A DNA stretch of 64,000 nucleotides, taken from the NCBI GenBank assembly GCA_947632485.1, contig CANRPJ010000010.1, positions 1-64,000 on the forward strand, written 5' to 3'. This document shows positions 52,879 through 62,730 of the stretch, one piece after another. The first letter of the stretch is position 1, and each line of letters opens with the position of its first letter. A model generated the notes under the pieces. That model saw only the letters and a program-made list of their open reading frames with translations. It made no database searches and was not told where the DNA came from. The position numbers and the translations under genes are program-made. Source of the DNA: an uncultured Muribaculaceae bacterium. GTDB taxonomy: Bacteria; Bacteroidota; Bacteroidia; Bacteroidales; Muribaculaceae.

Positions 52879-53784
52879 ATGATCAGGAAAATATTTTTTA
52901 TGCTTGCGCTGGCTGCCTCACTGGCTGCCAACGCTCAGGATTCAGAGCGGACGGTCGTGATGGTCGATCCTCTTTTCGAGTATCCGATAGCGCCCGAGGA
53001 GATTGGCGGCATTCAGGAGAAAGCGAGCTGGGTGGCGGAGCATTTCTGGGATCCTATGGATTTCAAGAAAGCGCCTGTAGACCAGTCGGCTCTCAATCAT
53101 GCCATGAATGTGTATGTGACCTCATTCCGCTGGGCTCCTAAGGAGAATGCCGAGAAATCGCTTAATACTCTGTTGGCGAAGATAGAGAAGAATCCTACGC
53201 TGTTGCTCCAATTCGTGAAGGCTGCCGAGGAGAATCTCTACGGGCCTCGCGCGGAGCTCTGGAGCGACGAGGCTTATCTGCCTTTTCTTAAATCGATTGT
53301 AAAGAATAAGAAAATCAATGAATTGCGTCGTGCCAGATACGAGCGCCAGCTGAAGCTGATAGAAGCTACTTTAGTAGATAAAGAGGCTCCGGCATTTGAA
53401 TATAAGGACGTGGCCGGCGGATCGCAGATGTACAGGCCCGACGGCAGGGTCGCGATAATTGAGTTTGGCGATCCTGGTTGTAGCGATTGCAGAATGGCGC
53501 GGCTGCGCATGGAATCGAACGTGACCCTAAATGAGCTCGTGAAGGCTGACAAGGTGGCTATCTATTTCATCAATATCAATCCTGAGGAGGGCTGGGGTGC
53601 GGAAGTGGCCTCATATCCTCACAACTGGAATATCGGCGCCGCTGAGGACATAGATGAAATCTATGACCTTAGAATCACGCCTTCAATGTATGTAGTTGGT
53701 TCTGACCGCAAGATAGCGGCCAAGAACGTGAATGTAGAAGATGCCATGAATGTGGCATTAGGTCTGGCTCAGAAAGAGAAATAA
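52879..53784 (+). CDS. DUF5106-type thioredoxin-like exported protein
   Basis: The 301-residue protein has a signal peptide (MIRKIFFMLALAASLAANAQ). An N-terminal helical DUF5106-like domain (HFWDPMDFKKAPVDQSALNHA) is followed by a thioredoxin fold (about 175-295) with the active-site-like FGDPGCSDCRMARLRME. The CxxC is CSDC. It is probably a periplasmic disulfide or redox protein. It lies 6 bp after the SGNH hydrolase and 2 bp before the DoxX gene. Confidence 0.85.
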   Translation: MIRKIFFMLALAASLAANAQDSERTVVMVDPLFEYPIAPEEIGGIQEKASWVAEHFWDPMDFKKAPVDQSALNHAMNVYVTSFRWAPKENAEKSLNTLLAKIEKNPTLLLQFVKAAEENLYGPRAELWSDEAYLPFLKSIVKNKKINELRRARYERQLKLIEATLVDKEAPAFEYKDVAGGSQMYRPDGRVAIIEFGDPGCSDCRMARLRMESNVTLNELVKADKVAIYFININPEEGWGAEVASYPHNWNIGAAEDIDEIYDLRITPSMYVVGSDRKIAAKNVNVEDAMNVALGLAQKEK

Positions 53785-53786
53785 TC

Positions 53787-54293
53787 ATGAAAGGACCGAT
53801 CTCGCTCGCCAAGCGCCTGTATTTCTGGAGCACAGGTTATTCCTATACTAACTTAGGCAGACTTTTCCTCCGCCTTTTCATCGGCTTGATGCTCATACAG
53901 TTCGGAGTCAGGCAGATGATTCATTTCGATGAAGTGCTGCCTACGTTTCCCGACGTGCTTGGTTTCGGCAGGGAAGCCTCGCTGATACTGATGATCGCCG
54001 TAGAGATAATACCGGGAATATTTATCATGGCCGGCTTCCTTACGCGGCTTATGATAATTCCGCCTTTTGTGGCAATGATTGTGGCCGAGTATTATCTGCT
54101 TCACGATCTTGTGCATACGGCATCGTATCTTATATCCTGGCAGGAGCCGGGCTATGTGCCTATGTTCTTTCTCGGAATCTTCTTCTTCCTGCTTCTCGTA
54201 GGGCCCGGGAAGATTTCTGTAGATTATTTCCTTTCGCTCCATATAATCCATACGGAAGACCGGAGCGAGGAGGTTGAGCTGGAGGAGGTTTGA
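53787..54293 (+). CDS. DoxX-family membrane protein
   Basis: The 168-residue protein has four hydrophobic segments, beginning LGRLFLRLFIGLMLIQFGVR, and ends in an acidic tail (EDRSEEVELEEV). DoxX/DoxD-like proteins are small inner-membrane proteins, some linked to quinone or thiol redox systems. The neighbour with a thioredoxin fold fits such a role, but this is inference. It lies 2 bp after that gene and 6 bp before mnmA. Confidence 0.85.
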   Translation: MKGPISLAKRLYFWSTGYSYTNLGRLFLRLFIGLMLIQFGVRQMIHFDEVLPTFPDVLGFGREASLILMIAVEIIPGIFIMAGFLTRLMIIPPFVAMIVAEYYLLHDLVHTASYLISWQEPGYVPMFFLGIFFFLLLVGPGKISVDYFLSLHIIHTEDRSEEVELEEV

Positions 54294-54299
54294 CCGGCA

Positions 54300-55388
54300 A
54301 TGGCGAAGGCAGTTCTGATATCAGGCGGAGTTGACAGCGCCGTAGCGGTGCATCTTCTGAAGGAGGCGGGCGAGGATCTGCACCTGTTCTATATCCGGAT
54401 CGGAATGGACGACAGGCGCGGCGACTGCTCCGCAGAGGAGGATATCGAGATATGCCGCCTGATAGCGCGCAGATACGGATTGCCTCTCGATGTGGTGCCT
54501 CTTCATGAGGAGTATTGGGACCACGTGATGGCGTATGCCTTGCGCACGGTGAAGGAGGGGCGCACGCCGCATCCCGACATGATGTGTAACCGAATGATAA
54601 AGTTCGGTTTCTTTGAAGATCGGTGGGGGAAGGAATTTGAAAAGACGGTCACCGGTCATTATGCCTCCGTCAGGGAGATAGGCGGCCGTTGCTTTTTAGG
54701 CACTGCGGTTGATCCCGTGAAAGACCAGACGGATTTTCTGGCGCAGATCACATATAGCCAGCTCAGTCATGCCCAGTTCCCGCTCGGCGATCTCCCCAAG
54801 GCTGAAGTGAGGCGTCTGGCCCAGGAGGCGGCTCTGCCAAATGCGGGAAGAAAAGACTCCCAGGGAATCTGCTTTCTGGGGAAGATTGACTATAACGAAT
54901 TTCTCCGTAGGCATCTCGGCGAGAAAACAGGCGCCGTGATTGAGATTGAGACAGGCAAAAAAATAGGTGAGCACAAAGGCTATTGGTTTCATACGATAGG
55001 GCAGCGTAAGGGTCTCGGTCTTGGAGGAGGTCCTTGGTTCGTGGTCCGCAAGAATGTGAAGGAGAATGTGCTCTACGTATCTCATGGCTATGAAACTCCT
55101 CTGCAATATGGTAGGATTCTTAATCTCATGGAGATGCACTGGATATCCGGCGAGCCGGAGGAGGCTGCTTCAGGCAGCATGAAGGTGGCTTTCAAGAACC
55201 GCCATACACCAGCTTTCCTGAACGGAGAGCTCCGCAGGCAAGAAGATGGAGAATGGTTGCTTGAGAGCGAGAGCGACGTGCAGGGAATAGCTCCCGGCCA
55301 GTTTGCGGTAATCTATACGCCGGATCGCGAGCTATGTCTCGGGTCGGCTATGATCACCGCTCCTGAACCCGGAGAATTAAAACTTTAG
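54300..55388 (+). CDS. mnmA: tRNA-specific 2-thiouridylase
   Basis: The 362-residue protein has the PP-loop [20 protein letters not shown] for ATP binding. The catalytic cysteines sit in [15 protein letters not shown] and in [12 protein letters not shown]. The C-terminal beta barrel begins near [20 protein letters not shown], which binds the tRNA. It places sulfur on U34 of Lys, Glu and Gln tRNAs. Bacteroidales often carry two copies; this one is slightly short. It is the last gene of a tight cluster. Confidence 0.95.
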   Translation: MAKAVLISGGVDSAVAVHLLKEAGEDLHLFYIRIGMDDRRGDCSAEEDIEICRLIARRYGLPLDVVPLHEEYWDHVMAYALRTVKEGRTPHPDMMCNRMIKFGFFEDRWGKEFEKTVTGHYASVREIGGRCFLGTAVDPVKDQTDFLAQITYSQLSHAQFPLGDLPKAEVRRLAQEAALPNAGRKDSQGICFLGKIDYNEFLRRHLGEKTGAVIEIETGKKIGEHKGYWFHTIGQRKGLGLGGGPWFVVRKNVKENVLYVSHGYETPLQYGRILNLMEMHWISGEPEEAASGSMKVAFKNRHTPAFLNGELRRQEDGEWLLESESDVQGIAPGQFAVIYTPDRELCLGSAMITAPEPGELKL

Positions 55389-55423
55389 CGAAACGAGAAT
55401 GTTTCTTCTTTAGCTGATTTCAA

Positions 55424-56002
55424 ATGGAAATGGAAAACAAGATAAGGCTCGAACTGCTCGGCATCACCGGTAATCAGGTGGAGCCGGGTGTCTATGCAGT
55501 GGTGCTTCAGCAGACCGGCGGCACGCGCCGGATTCCAATTATAATCGGCGCCTCTGAGGCGCAGTCGATACAATGCAAACTTCAAGATGTGCGCACGCCC
55601 CGGCCGCTTACCCATGATTTGCTGGCCAATATGATGCGCGCATTCGGGATAGCCCTGAAAGAGGTGCATCTTAAGAAGCTGCCCAACGGCATTTTTGCTG
55701 CGGATCTGATGCTTACCGATGGCGACCGTGAGATAGCGATGGATTCGCGCAGCTCAGATGCCGTGGCTCTGGCCGTGAGGGTCGGGGCTCCAATCTTTAC
55801 AACTCCCGATGTGCTTGAAGAGGCCGGTTTCGAGCCCGATGAGATCCGCAGCCGCCATCAGCCGGTAGCAGAGCGGTATGTGCCTTCTCTTGAGGAATTG
55901 CAGGAGGCGATGGAAGCGGCCGTAGAGAGGGAAGATTATGAAGAAGCCGCCCGCATAAAGCGTCAAATTGAAGAGCGCTCATCGGGCGAAAAAGTGGAAT
56001 AA
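55424..56002 (+). CDS. Bifunctional nuclease family protein (DUF151) with UVR motif
   Basis: The 192-residue protein starts MEMENKIRLELLGITGNQVE. The BFN/DUF151 domain covers about 1-135, with LPIIIGASEAQSI-like text (RIPIIIGASEAQSIQCKLQD) and RPLTHDLLANMMRAFGIALK. The C-terminal 40 residues form a UvrB/UvrC-type motif (LQEAMEAAVEREDYEEAARI), a coiled hairpin used in protein-protein contacts. The fusion is common in Bacteroidetes. Nuclease activity has been shown only for a plant relative. A perfect hairpin follows. Confidence 0.9.
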   Translation: MEMENKIRLELLGITGNQVEPGVYAVVLQQTGGTRRIPIIIGASEAQSIQCKLQDVRTPRPLTHDLLANMMRAFGIALKEVHLKKLPNGIFAADLMLTDGDREIAMDSRSSDAVALAVRVGAPIFTTPDVLEEAGFEPDEIRSRHQPVAERYVPSLEELQEAMEAAVEREDYEEAARIKRQIEERSSGEKVE

Positions 56003-56052
56003 AATTAGCTTTATGCTAAAAAACGGGCAATAACGAAAGAAAAGCTAATTTT
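56001..56052 (+). terminator. Hairpin terminator after the bifunctional nuclease gene
   Basis: AAAATTAGCTTT (56001-56012) and AAAGCTAATTTT (56041-56052) are perfect 12-bp complements, followed by TAGG, with T in the arm itself. The left arm overlaps the stop codon. Confidence 0.6.
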
Positions 56053-56077
56053 TAGGTCAAAAAAATTGACTTGAATT

Positions 56078-56108
56078 TTGCATGATGTAAAAATTATTAC
56101 TATATTTG
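56078..56108 (+). promoter_or_regulatory. Promoter of argR
   Basis: TTG at 56078-56080, 20 bp, then TATATTTG at 56101-56108, followed by C; 36 bp before the ATG. AT-rich text after the -7 box (ATATTATTAATCAT, 56112-56125) resembles half an ARG box and may serve autoregulation. Confidence 0.65.
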
Positions 56109-56143
56109 CAGCATATTATTAATCATCTGCAAACATACCTGAT

Positions 56144-56641
56144 ATGAAGAATCGTAAGCAAAGGGTAGAAAATATCGTGGATCTTATCCGCACCCAGTGT
56201 GTAGGCAGCCAGGAAGAGCTTGCCAGACTGTTGGTAGATCGTGGTTTCAAGGTGACTCAGGCCACACTGTCGCGCGACCTGAAGATGCTCAAGACTACAA
56301 AGGTACCGACCGACCGCGGCACCTATATGTATATCTTGCCCGACAGCAATACTCTTAAGGATAAGCTTCTTGCCACCGGCCAGATTGCAATGAACGCCAA
56401 CTATCAGAGCGGCTTCATCTCGATCGATTTCTCCGGTAATATCGCTGTGATCAAGACCCGCAACGGCTATGCCGCAGGTCTCGCCTACGATATAGATATG
56501 AGCAATAGCCCCGATATTCTCGGTACGATTCCCGGATCAGATACAATCTTCGCAGTAGTACGCGAGGGTCTTACCAAAGAGGAGATGCACGAGATCTTTT
56601 CCCGCCTGCTTCCCCTTGAGGATAAAATGCCTCGGGTCTGA
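56144..56641 (+). CDS. argR: Arginine repressor
   Basis: The 165-residue protein has the ArgR layout. The N-terminal winged helix-turn-helix includes VENIVDLIRTQCVGSQEELA and KVTQATLSRDLKMLKT (S-R-D-L recognition helix). The C-terminal oligomerisation domain includes LAYDIDMSNSPDILGTIPGS followed by DTIFAV, near the GT[IL]AGDDT arginine-binding motif; here that motif reads GTIPGSDT. It senses arginine and represses arginine genes. It stands beside an ArgC-like gene and near speA. Confidence 0.93.
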   Translation: MKNRKQRVENIVDLIRTQCVGSQEELARLLVDRGFKVTQATLSRDLKMLKTTKVPTDRGTYMYILPDSNTLKDKLLATGQIAMNANYQSGFISIDFSGNIAVIKTRNGYAAGLAYDIDMSNSPDILGTIPGSDTIFAVVREGLTKEEMHEIFSRLLPLEDKMPRV

Positions 56642-56682
56642 TGCCTCCGGACGCGGGGGCGAACCCTGCAGGAACTATTAAT

Positions 56683-56722
56683 TTGAGTGACGGCCGTCCT
56701 GTCAGGGCGGCGCGTCGCTCAA
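56683..56722 (+). promoter_or_regulatory. Long hairpin directly before the ArgC-like start codon
   Basis: TTGAGTGACG (56683-56692) pairs with CGTCGCTCAA (56713-56722), and GCCGTCCT (56693-56700) with AGGGCGGC (56704-56711), giving 18 bp with G-T pairs and one bulge. It ends 4 bp before the ATG at 56727. It has no T-run, so it more likely controls translation or mRNA stability than termination. Confidence 0.6.
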
Positions 56723-56726
56723 TTTC

Positions 56727-57650
56727 ATGTCAACCCCTATGTATAAGGTAGCTATTATCGGCGCCGGCTCACCCGATGCCGGAGAACTGGTACGGTTGTT
56801 GGTTCATCACCCTGATGTTGAGCTTTCAGTGCTGTACGATGAAGCCTACGGAGGCATTCCGGTGTCGCAGGTGCACCATGGTCTGGTCGGTGATATTGAC
56901 CTTGCCATAACCTCAAAGGCGCGACTCGACGATATTGATGTAGTGTTTTTGTGTGGCGACGGAATGCTTGCCACCAGAATCGCATCGAATCCGGAAGAGC
57001 TTGGAGATAAGAGAATTATAGATCTGCGGCAAGGTCGCAATGCTGATGCCGAAGGCTTTGAGTATGGTCTTTCGGAAGTGAATAGGAAGCCGCTTGTTCG
57101 CGGTGCGCGCCGAGCCGTCACTGCCGGCCCAGTGGCCTCTGCCGCGCTTGTGGCAATGTATCCTCTTGCGAGCCATCTGCTTCTTGGCGGGCGACTTGCG
57201 CTTGAGGCGTTGTGTCGCAATGATCTGCACGATGAAGAATCAGTCAGAAAGTCGGCCAGAGAGATCGGCACGCGCCTGCAGATGGCTCAGCAGAGCTTCG
57301 GAGGCGATGTGGATATTAAAGTAAGCGAGTCGGCATCTGACCGGGTGATCCGGGTGCGCTCCACGCTGCCGATAGGTCTGTCGCTTGATGAGGTAGACCG
57401 GATTTATGAGGGTATCTACGATGATCATAACTTCACTTTCGTGCTCCACCGGAGAGTGGAAGATAAGGAGGTAGAAGGCACCAATAAATGTCTCGTTCAG
57501 GTTTCCAAGCCGAGTGATGGTGAGCTTGCTATAGAAGCGGTGGCTGACGGGCGGCTCCGTGGCGGTGCAGGCGAGGCGCTTCATCTTATGAATCTTCTGC
57601 TCGGGCTTCACGAGAAGACGGGACTGGAGCTTAAGGCATCGGTGTTTTAA
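56727..57650 (+). CDS. ArgC-like protein lacking the catalytic cysteine
   Basis: The 307-residue protein aligns with N-acetyl-gamma-glutamyl-phosphate reductase. The N-terminal Rossmann motif reads VAIIGAGSPDAGELVRLLVH followed by HPDVEL, and IIDLRQGRN fits the DLSADFR position. The catalytic NPGCYxT block reads TAGPVAS, so Cys is replaced by Pro135, and the His of HRHxxE reads VRKSAREI. It is also about 10 percent shorter than usual. The NADP-dependent reduction of the acyl phosphate cannot run by the known mechanism. A second in-frame ATG at 56739 is possible. It may be a regulator, a subunit of another enzyme, or may have changed substrate. Confidence 0.78.
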   Translation: MSTPMYKVAIIGAGSPDAGELVRLLVHHPDVELSVLYDEAYGGIPVSQVHHGLVGDIDLAITSKARLDDIDVVFLCGDGMLATRIASNPEELGDKRIIDLRQGRNADAEGFEYGLSEVNRKPLVRGARRAVTAGPVASAALVAMYPLASHLLLGGRLALEALCRNDLHDEESVRKSAREIGTRLQMAQQSFGGDVDIKVSESASDRVIRVRSTLPIGLSLDEVDRIYEGIYDDHNFTFVLHRRVEDKEVEGTNKCLVQVSKPSDGELAIEAVADGRLRGGAGEALHLMNLLLGLHEKTGLELKASVF

Positions 57651-57663
57651 CAGGAAAAATGAG

Positions 57664-57990
57664 ATGTCGGTTAATAAGGTAATTCTATTAGGCAATGTAG
57701 GTCGCGATCCTGAACTGCGCTATCCGGAGAAGGATTTTGCCGTAGCATATTTTTCGTTGGCTACCAACGAATTGCAAGGCTCCTCGCAAACCGAGACTAC
57801 GGAATGGCACAATATCGTGATGACCGGCCGCAACGCCGAATATGCCGAACGATATATAAGGAAAGGCACTAAACTCTATCTCGAAGGAAAACTCCGCACT
57901 CGCGAGTATGAAGACCGGCTCAAGATAGTGAGACGCCGCACTGAGATCTGGGTGGAGCGCTTTGAGATTTTGGGCAGAGCAGGTGCATAA
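57664..57990 (+). CDS. ssb: Single-stranded DNA-binding protein (short)
   Basis: The 108-residue protein is an OB-fold SSB: MSVNKVILLGNVGRDPELRY is the usual first strand, and TTEWHNIVMTGRNAEYAERY and KLYLEGKLRTREYEDR follow. It lacks the Gly-rich linker and acidic C-terminal tip that recruit partner proteins in normal SSBs of 150-180 residues. It may be a paralogue rather than the main SSB. It lies 13 bp after the ArgC-like gene and 32 bp before speA. Confidence 0.92.
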   Translation: MSVNKVILLGNVGRDPELRYPEKDFAVAYFSLATNELQGSSQTETTEWHNIVMTGRNAEYAERYIRKGTKLYLEGKLRTREYEDRLKIVRRRTEIWVERFEILGRAGA

Positions 57991-58022
57991 GGATAGAATC
58001 ATAGTTTTTTTACGACTGAAAA

Positions 58023-59921
58023 ATGAGAAAATGGCGAATTGAAGACTCAGCGGAGCTCTACAATGTGGGCGGCTGGGGTCTGAAATACTTTTCAATCAAT
58101 GATAAAGGCCACGTGCAGGTTACGGCTCGCGAGGGTTGTCCGCCGGTGGATCTGAAGGAGGTTATGGACGAGCTGAAGCTCCGCGATGTGTCGGCTCCTC
58201 TTCTGCTGCGCTTCCCAGACATTCTCGACAACAGAATCCAGAAGATCTCCGGGTGTTTCCGTAAGGCTGCCGAGGAATATGGTTATAAGGCTCAGAATTT
58301 CATAGTCTATCCTATCAAGGTGAACCAGATGCGCCAGGTGGTGGAGGAGATAGTGAGCCATGGCAACAAATATAATATCGGACTTGAAGCGGGATCGAAG
58401 CCGGAGCTTCACGCGGTGCTGGGTGTGAGCACGCATGAAAACTCGCTCGTGATCTGCAATGGCTATAAGGACGAAGATTATGTGGAGCTGGCTCTTCTGG
58501 CGCAGAAGATGGGCCGCCGGATCTATATAGTGGTGGAGAAGCTGAATGAGCTGGAGCTGATAGCCAAGGTAGCGAAAAGGCTTAATCTCGTGCCAAATCT
58601 CGGAATCCGCATCAAGCTGTCGTCGTCGGGCAGCGGAAAATGGGAGGAGTCGGGCGGCGATGTAAGCAAGTTTGGCCTGAACTCGAGTGAACTCCTTACG
58701 GCTCTGGAATTTCTGGAGAGTCACGGCATGAAGGAGAGCCTGAAGCTGATTCATTTCCACATAGGAAGCCAGATCACCAAGATCCGCCGAATCAAGAATG
58801 CCTTGCGCGAGGCGATGCAGTTTTATGTGCAGCTTGTGCGTATGGGATTCGATATCGACTTTGTAGATATAGGCGGCGGTCTGGGAGTAGACTACGATGG
58901 ATCGCGCTCCTCATCGGGTGAAAACTCGATGAACTACAGTATTCAGGAGTATGTGAACGACTCGGTGTCGGCTCTTGTAGACGTCTGCGTGAAAAACGAC
59001 CTGAAGCAACCTAATATCATTACTGAAAGCGGACGCTCGCTGACGGCTCATCATTCAGTGCTGATAATCGAGACTCTTGCCCGTACGGCTCTGCCGATAT
59101 GGAATGACAACGATACTCTTGATGAGAATGCTCATGAGCTGGCGAGAGAGCTCTATCAGATCTGGGATAAGATAAACAGAACCAGGGTGTTTGAAGACTG
59201 GCACGATGCCCTTCAGATCCGCGAGGAGGCTCTTGAGCTGTTCAGTCTCGGACTGCTTGATCTCCGCACGAGAGCCCAGATAGAGAAGTTGTTCTGGAGC
59301 GTGGCCCGCGATGTGTTTGATATCACCAAGAGCATGAAGCACCCGCCTGAAGAGCTCAGGAAGGTAGCCAAGATGCTGCCTGAGAAATATTTCTGCAATT
59401 TCTCGCTCTTCCAGTCGCTGCCCGACAGCTGGGCGATCGACCAGATGTTTCCCATCATGCCGATAGCGCGCCTGAATGAGAAGCCGGACCATCTGGCCAC
59501 GATACAGGACGTGACCTGCGACAGCGATGGTAAGATAACTCGCTTCGTATCGCCGCAGGGCTGCAGCTATGCTCTTCCGGTTCACGACCTTAAGCCTTCT
59601 GAGAGATACTATCTCGGAGTGTTTCTTGTAGGCGCTTATCAGGAGATTCTTGGCGACCTTCATAACCTCTTCGGCGATGCAGCCGCAGTGCATGTGCTGG
59701 TGTCGAAAGATGGCTATGAGATTGAGCAGGTGATTGATGGAGAGCCGGTAGCCGACGTGCTCGACTATGTGGAGTATAGTCCCAAGAAGCTGGTTCGCAA
59801 TCTGGAGAAGTGGGTAAATACCTCCATGAAGAAGGGAGTAATAACTCCCGAGGAGGGTCGGCAGTTCCTGAACAACTATCGTTCAGGTCTCTACGGTATT
59901 ACCTATCTGGAGCCGGACTGA
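58023..59921 (+). CDS. speA: Biosynthetic arginine decarboxylase
   Basis: The 632-residue protein is a fold type III PLP enzyme of the SpeA group. The PLP lysine lies in NFIVYPIKVNQMRQVVEEIV (about residue 100). The barrel block LIHFHIGSQITKIRRIKNAL and the PLP phosphate site VDIGGGLGVDYDGSRSSSGE are present, as is NIITESGRSLTAHHSVL. It makes agmatine from arginine, the first step to putrescine and spermidine. It is full length. The neighbouring argR suggests arginine-linked control. Confidence 0.96.
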   Translation: MRKWRIEDSAELYNVGGWGLKYFSINDKGHVQVTAREGCPPVDLKEVMDELKLRDVSAPLLLRFPDILDNRIQKISGCFRKAAEEYGYKAQNFIVYPIKVNQMRQVVEEIVSHGNKYNIGLEAGSKPELHAVLGVSTHENSLVICNGYKDEDYVELALLAQKMGRRIYIVVEKLNELELIAKVAKRLNLVPNLGIRIKLSSSGSGKWEESGGDVSKFGLNSSELLTALEFLESHGMKESLKLIHFHIGSQITKIRRIKNALREAMQFYVQLVRMGFDIDFVDIGGGLGVDYDGSRSSSGENSMNYSIQEYVNDSVSALVDVCVKNDLKQPNIITESGRSLTAHHSVLIIETLARTALPIWNDNDTLDENAHELARELYQIWDKINRTRVFEDWHDALQIREEALELFSLGLLDLRTRAQIEKLFWSVARDVFDITKSMKHPPEELRKVAKMLPEKYFCNFSLFQSLPDSWAIDQMFPIMPIARLNEKPDHLATIQDVTCDSDGKITRFVSPQGCSYALPVHDLKPSERYYLGVFLVGAYQEILGDLHNLFGDAAAVHVLVSKDGYEIEQVIDGEPVADVLDYVEYSPKKLVRNLEKWVNTSMKKGVITPEEGRQFLNNYRSGLYGITYLEPD

Positions 59922-59928
59922 AAGGGCA

Positions 59929-60681
59929 ATGCGGTGCTTCGCTGAAATAGCCTATAATGGCGCTCCTTTCTGCGGTTGGCAACGGCAGCCGAATCAGCCG
60001 AGCGTGCAGCAGCGTGTAGAGGAGGCTCTGGCAACTGTAGTGCGTGCTCCGGTTCCTATTGTCGGAGCCGGCCGCACGGATACTGGGGTGCATGCCCGCC
60101 GGATCTGGGCTCATTTCGACCTGCCGGATTCTCTGACGGATCTGAATAGACTGGCGATTTCTCTTGACCGCCTCTGTGGTCCGGACATTGCTGTAAGGCA
60201 GATCAGGAAAGTGACTCCCGATGCTCATGCGCGATTCGATGCCGTGAGCCGCACGTACAGATACTACGTAATTCACCGCAAATCTCCCTTCAGCCGCGGG
60301 CTGGCATGGCAACTTCCCCGTCCGCTCGATTATGAGGCGATGAATGAGGCCGCCGCCATTCTGCCAGAAACGAGCGATTTTACCTCGTTTGCCAAGCTGC
60401 ATTCAGATGCCAAGACTAATATCTGCAAGGTAACTGAGGCTAAATGGTTCAGGACTGAGGAGGGCGCTTTTTTCCAGATAAGGGCAAACCGGTTTCTGCG
60501 CAATATGGTGCGCGCTGTGGTGGGTACACTTGTCGAGGTAGGCAGAGGAAGGTTGGATCTCAATGGATTCCGTGGCGTGGTAGAAGCGCGAAACCGCTGC
60601 GCCGCCGGCGAGTCAGTGCCCGCCCACGGCCTCTATCTCTGGGACGTAGAATATCCTCCTGAGATTTTTCTGCCGGAATAG
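59929..60681 (+). CDS. truA: tRNA pseudouridine synthase A
   Basis: The 250-residue protein has the TruA blocks RCFAEIAYNGAPFCGWQRQP, GAGRTDTGVHARR (catalytic Asp) and SRTYRYYVIHRKSPFSR. It forms pseudouridine at positions 38-40 of tRNA anticodon arms. Length is normal. It lies 7 bp after speA and 3 bp before ligA. Confidence 0.97.
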   Translation: MRCFAEIAYNGAPFCGWQRQPNQPSVQQRVEEALATVVRAPVPIVGAGRTDTGVHARRIWAHFDLPDSLTDLNRLAISLDRLCGPDIAVRQIRKVTPDAHARFDAVSRTYRYYVIHRKSPFSRGLAWQLPRPLDYEAMNEAAAILPETSDFTSFAKLHSDAKTNICKVTEAKWFRTEEGAFFQIRANRFLRNMVRAVVGTLVEVGRGRLDLNGFRGVVEARNRCAAGESVPAHGLYLWDVEYPPEIFLPE

Positions 60682-60684
60682 TTA

Positions 60685-62730
60685 ATGAAACCAATATCAA
60701 GCTTAATTACAGTGGATTCCAATAAGGCAAAAGAGCGCATAGAGGCGCTGCGCGATGAAATAAACCGCCATAACCATAACTACTATGTGCTTAACGCTCC
60801 GGAGATATCGGACCGCGACTTTGATATGCTGCTTAAGGAGCTTGAGAAGCTGGAGGCAGAACATCCGGAGCATTTCGACCCTCTCTCTCCCACACAGCGA
60901 GTAGGAAGCGATCTTACGAAGGGATTTCAGCACGTGGTGCATGAGAGACCCATGATGTCGCTTGCCAATACCTACAGCATCGAGGAGGTTGATGAATGGT
61001 TTGACAGGGTCCGCAAAGCTATTGAAGGGGAGCGGTTCGATGTGGTAGGGGAGATGAAGTTTGACGGCACGTCGATTTCCATTACCTATAAAGGTGGCCG
61101 TCTGGTAAGGGCTGTGACGCGTGGAGACGGCGAGCAGGGCGATGATGTGACCGTCAACGTGAAGACAATCAGAAGCGTGCCTCTTCAGCTGCGTCCCGGC
61201 GACTGGCCCGAGGAGTTTGAGATCCGCGGTGAAATCCTGATGCCCTGGGAGGTGTTTAACAAGCTCAACGAAGAGAGAGCCTACAATGAAGAGCCTCTTC
61301 TCGCCAATCCGCGTAATGCCGCCGCGGGAACCCTGAAGACGCAGGATCCGCGCGAGGTGGCGCGGAGAAGGCTCGATGCGCGGTTCTATTATCTGCTCGG
61401 CGACAATCTGCCTTACGATGACCATTATGACAATATGGAGGCGGCCAGAAGGTGGGGGTTCAAGGTATCACCTGCCATGAAGCTTCTGCACTCGCTTCAG
61501 GAGGTTGACGATTATATAGCCTACTGGGACGAGCACCGCAGGGAGCTGCCAGTGGCTACTGACGGTCTGGTGTTTAAGGTAAACTCGCTCCGGCAGCAGT
61601 TGAATCTCGGCTATACGGCAAAGTCGCCCCGCTGGGCAGTAGCCTATAAATTCAATCCGGAGAATGCATGCACGCGCTTGCGCTTCGTGAGCTTTGAAAC
61701 GGGGCGTATGGGAATAGTTACGCCGGTGGCAAATCTGGAGCCCGTGCTTCTCAGCGGTACAGTGGTGAAGCGGGCCTCGCTCCATAACGCCGATATAATG
61801 CGCGAGCTCGATATTCATCAGGGAGACTGGCTCTATGTAGAGAAGGGGGGCGAGATAATCCCGAAGATAACCGGAGTGGATAAGGAGAGACGCGAGCCTG
61901 GAGCAGAGAAGGTGACTTTCGTGACTGAATGTCCGGAATGCGGCACTCCGCTGGTAAAGGCTTTTGGAGAGGCAGCATGGGTATGCCCCAACCGTTACCA
62001 CTGCCGGCCGCAAATCACGGGGCGAATCGAGCATTTCTGCGCCCGCCGCATGATGAATATCGACGGAATCGGAGAGGAGACAGCCGAACTGCTTTATGCC
62101 TGCGGAAAGGTTGAGACGATAGCTGACCTTTACCGGCTTACAGAGGAAGATCTCTCAAAGCTCGACCGCATTGGCCCTAAGACTGCGGCAAAGATAATCA
62201 AGGGTATAGAAGACTCGAAGAAGGTGCCTTTTGAGAGGGTAGTCTATGCGCTGTCGATTCCCAATGTAGGAGAGACCACGGCCAAGCGCCTAGCGAAGGC
62301 AGTGAAAAGCATGGACCGTATGCAGGCAATGTCGGTGGAGGAACTCACGGCGGTGCCTGATGTAGGACCGGTGATAGCGCAGTGTATCTACGATTTTCTG
62401 CGTGAACCTGTGAATGAGGCCAATATCAAGGCTTTACGCGATGCCGGGGTGCAGATGCAGCTTTCAGAAGACCAGATGCAGCCGGCAGGAGATGCACTTG
62501 CAGGTAAGCAGATAGTGATTTCCGGTACATTTACGCACCACTCGCGCGATGAGTATAAAGATATAATCGAGCGTGAAGGAGGTAAGAATGTAGGAAGTAT
62601 CTCTAAGAAAACGAGTTTCGTATTGGCCGGTGAGAATATGGGGCCGGCGAAACGCGAGAAATGCGAGGCTCTCGGCATTCCGATGGTAAGTGAAGATGAG
62701 TTTCTGAAGATGATAGGACAGGAGCAGTAA
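60685..62730 (+). CDS. ligA: NAD-dependent DNA ligase
   Basis: The 681-residue protein has the full LigA layout. An Ia domain ([20 protein letters not shown]) is followed by the adenylation domain with K125 in [11 protein letters not shown], an OB fold, a Zn finger ([20 protein letters not shown] and later CR), four HhH motifs (about 445-580) and a C-terminal BRCT domain (about 600-681). It seals nicks in DNA using NAD+. The stop TAA shares its last A with the ATG of the following gene. Confidence 0.98.
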   Translation: MKPISSLITVDSNKAKERIEALRDEINRHNHNYYVLNAPEISDRDFDMLLKELEKLEAEHPEHFDPLSPTQRVGSDLTKGFQHVVHERPMMSLANTYSIEEVDEWFDRVRKAIEGERFDVVGEMKFDGTSISITYKGGRLVRAVTRGDGEQGDDVTVNVKTIRSVPLQLRPGDWPEEFEIRGEILMPWEVFNKLNEERAYNEEPLLANPRNAAAGTLKTQDPREVARRRLDARFYYLLGDNLPYDDHYDNMEAARRWGFKVSPAMKLLHSLQEVDDYIAYWDEHRRELPVATDGLVFKVNSLRQQLNLGYTAKSPRWAVAYKFNPENACTRLRFVSFETGRMGIVTPVANLEPVLLSGTVVKRASLHNADIMRELDIHQGDWLYVEKGGEIIPKITGVDKERREPGAEKVTFVTECPECGTPLVKAFGEAAWVCPNRYHCRPQITGRIEHFCARRMMNIDGIGEETAELLYACGKVETIADLYRLTEEDLSKLDRIGPKTAAKIIKGIEDSKKVPFERVVYALSIPNVGETTAKRLAKAVKSMDRMQAMSVEELTAVPDVGPVIAQCIYDFLREPVNEANIKALRDAGVQMQLSEDQMQPAGDALAGKQIVISGTFTHHSRDEYKDIIEREGGKNVGSISKKTSFVLAGENMGPAKREKCEALGIPMVSEDEFLKMIGQEQ

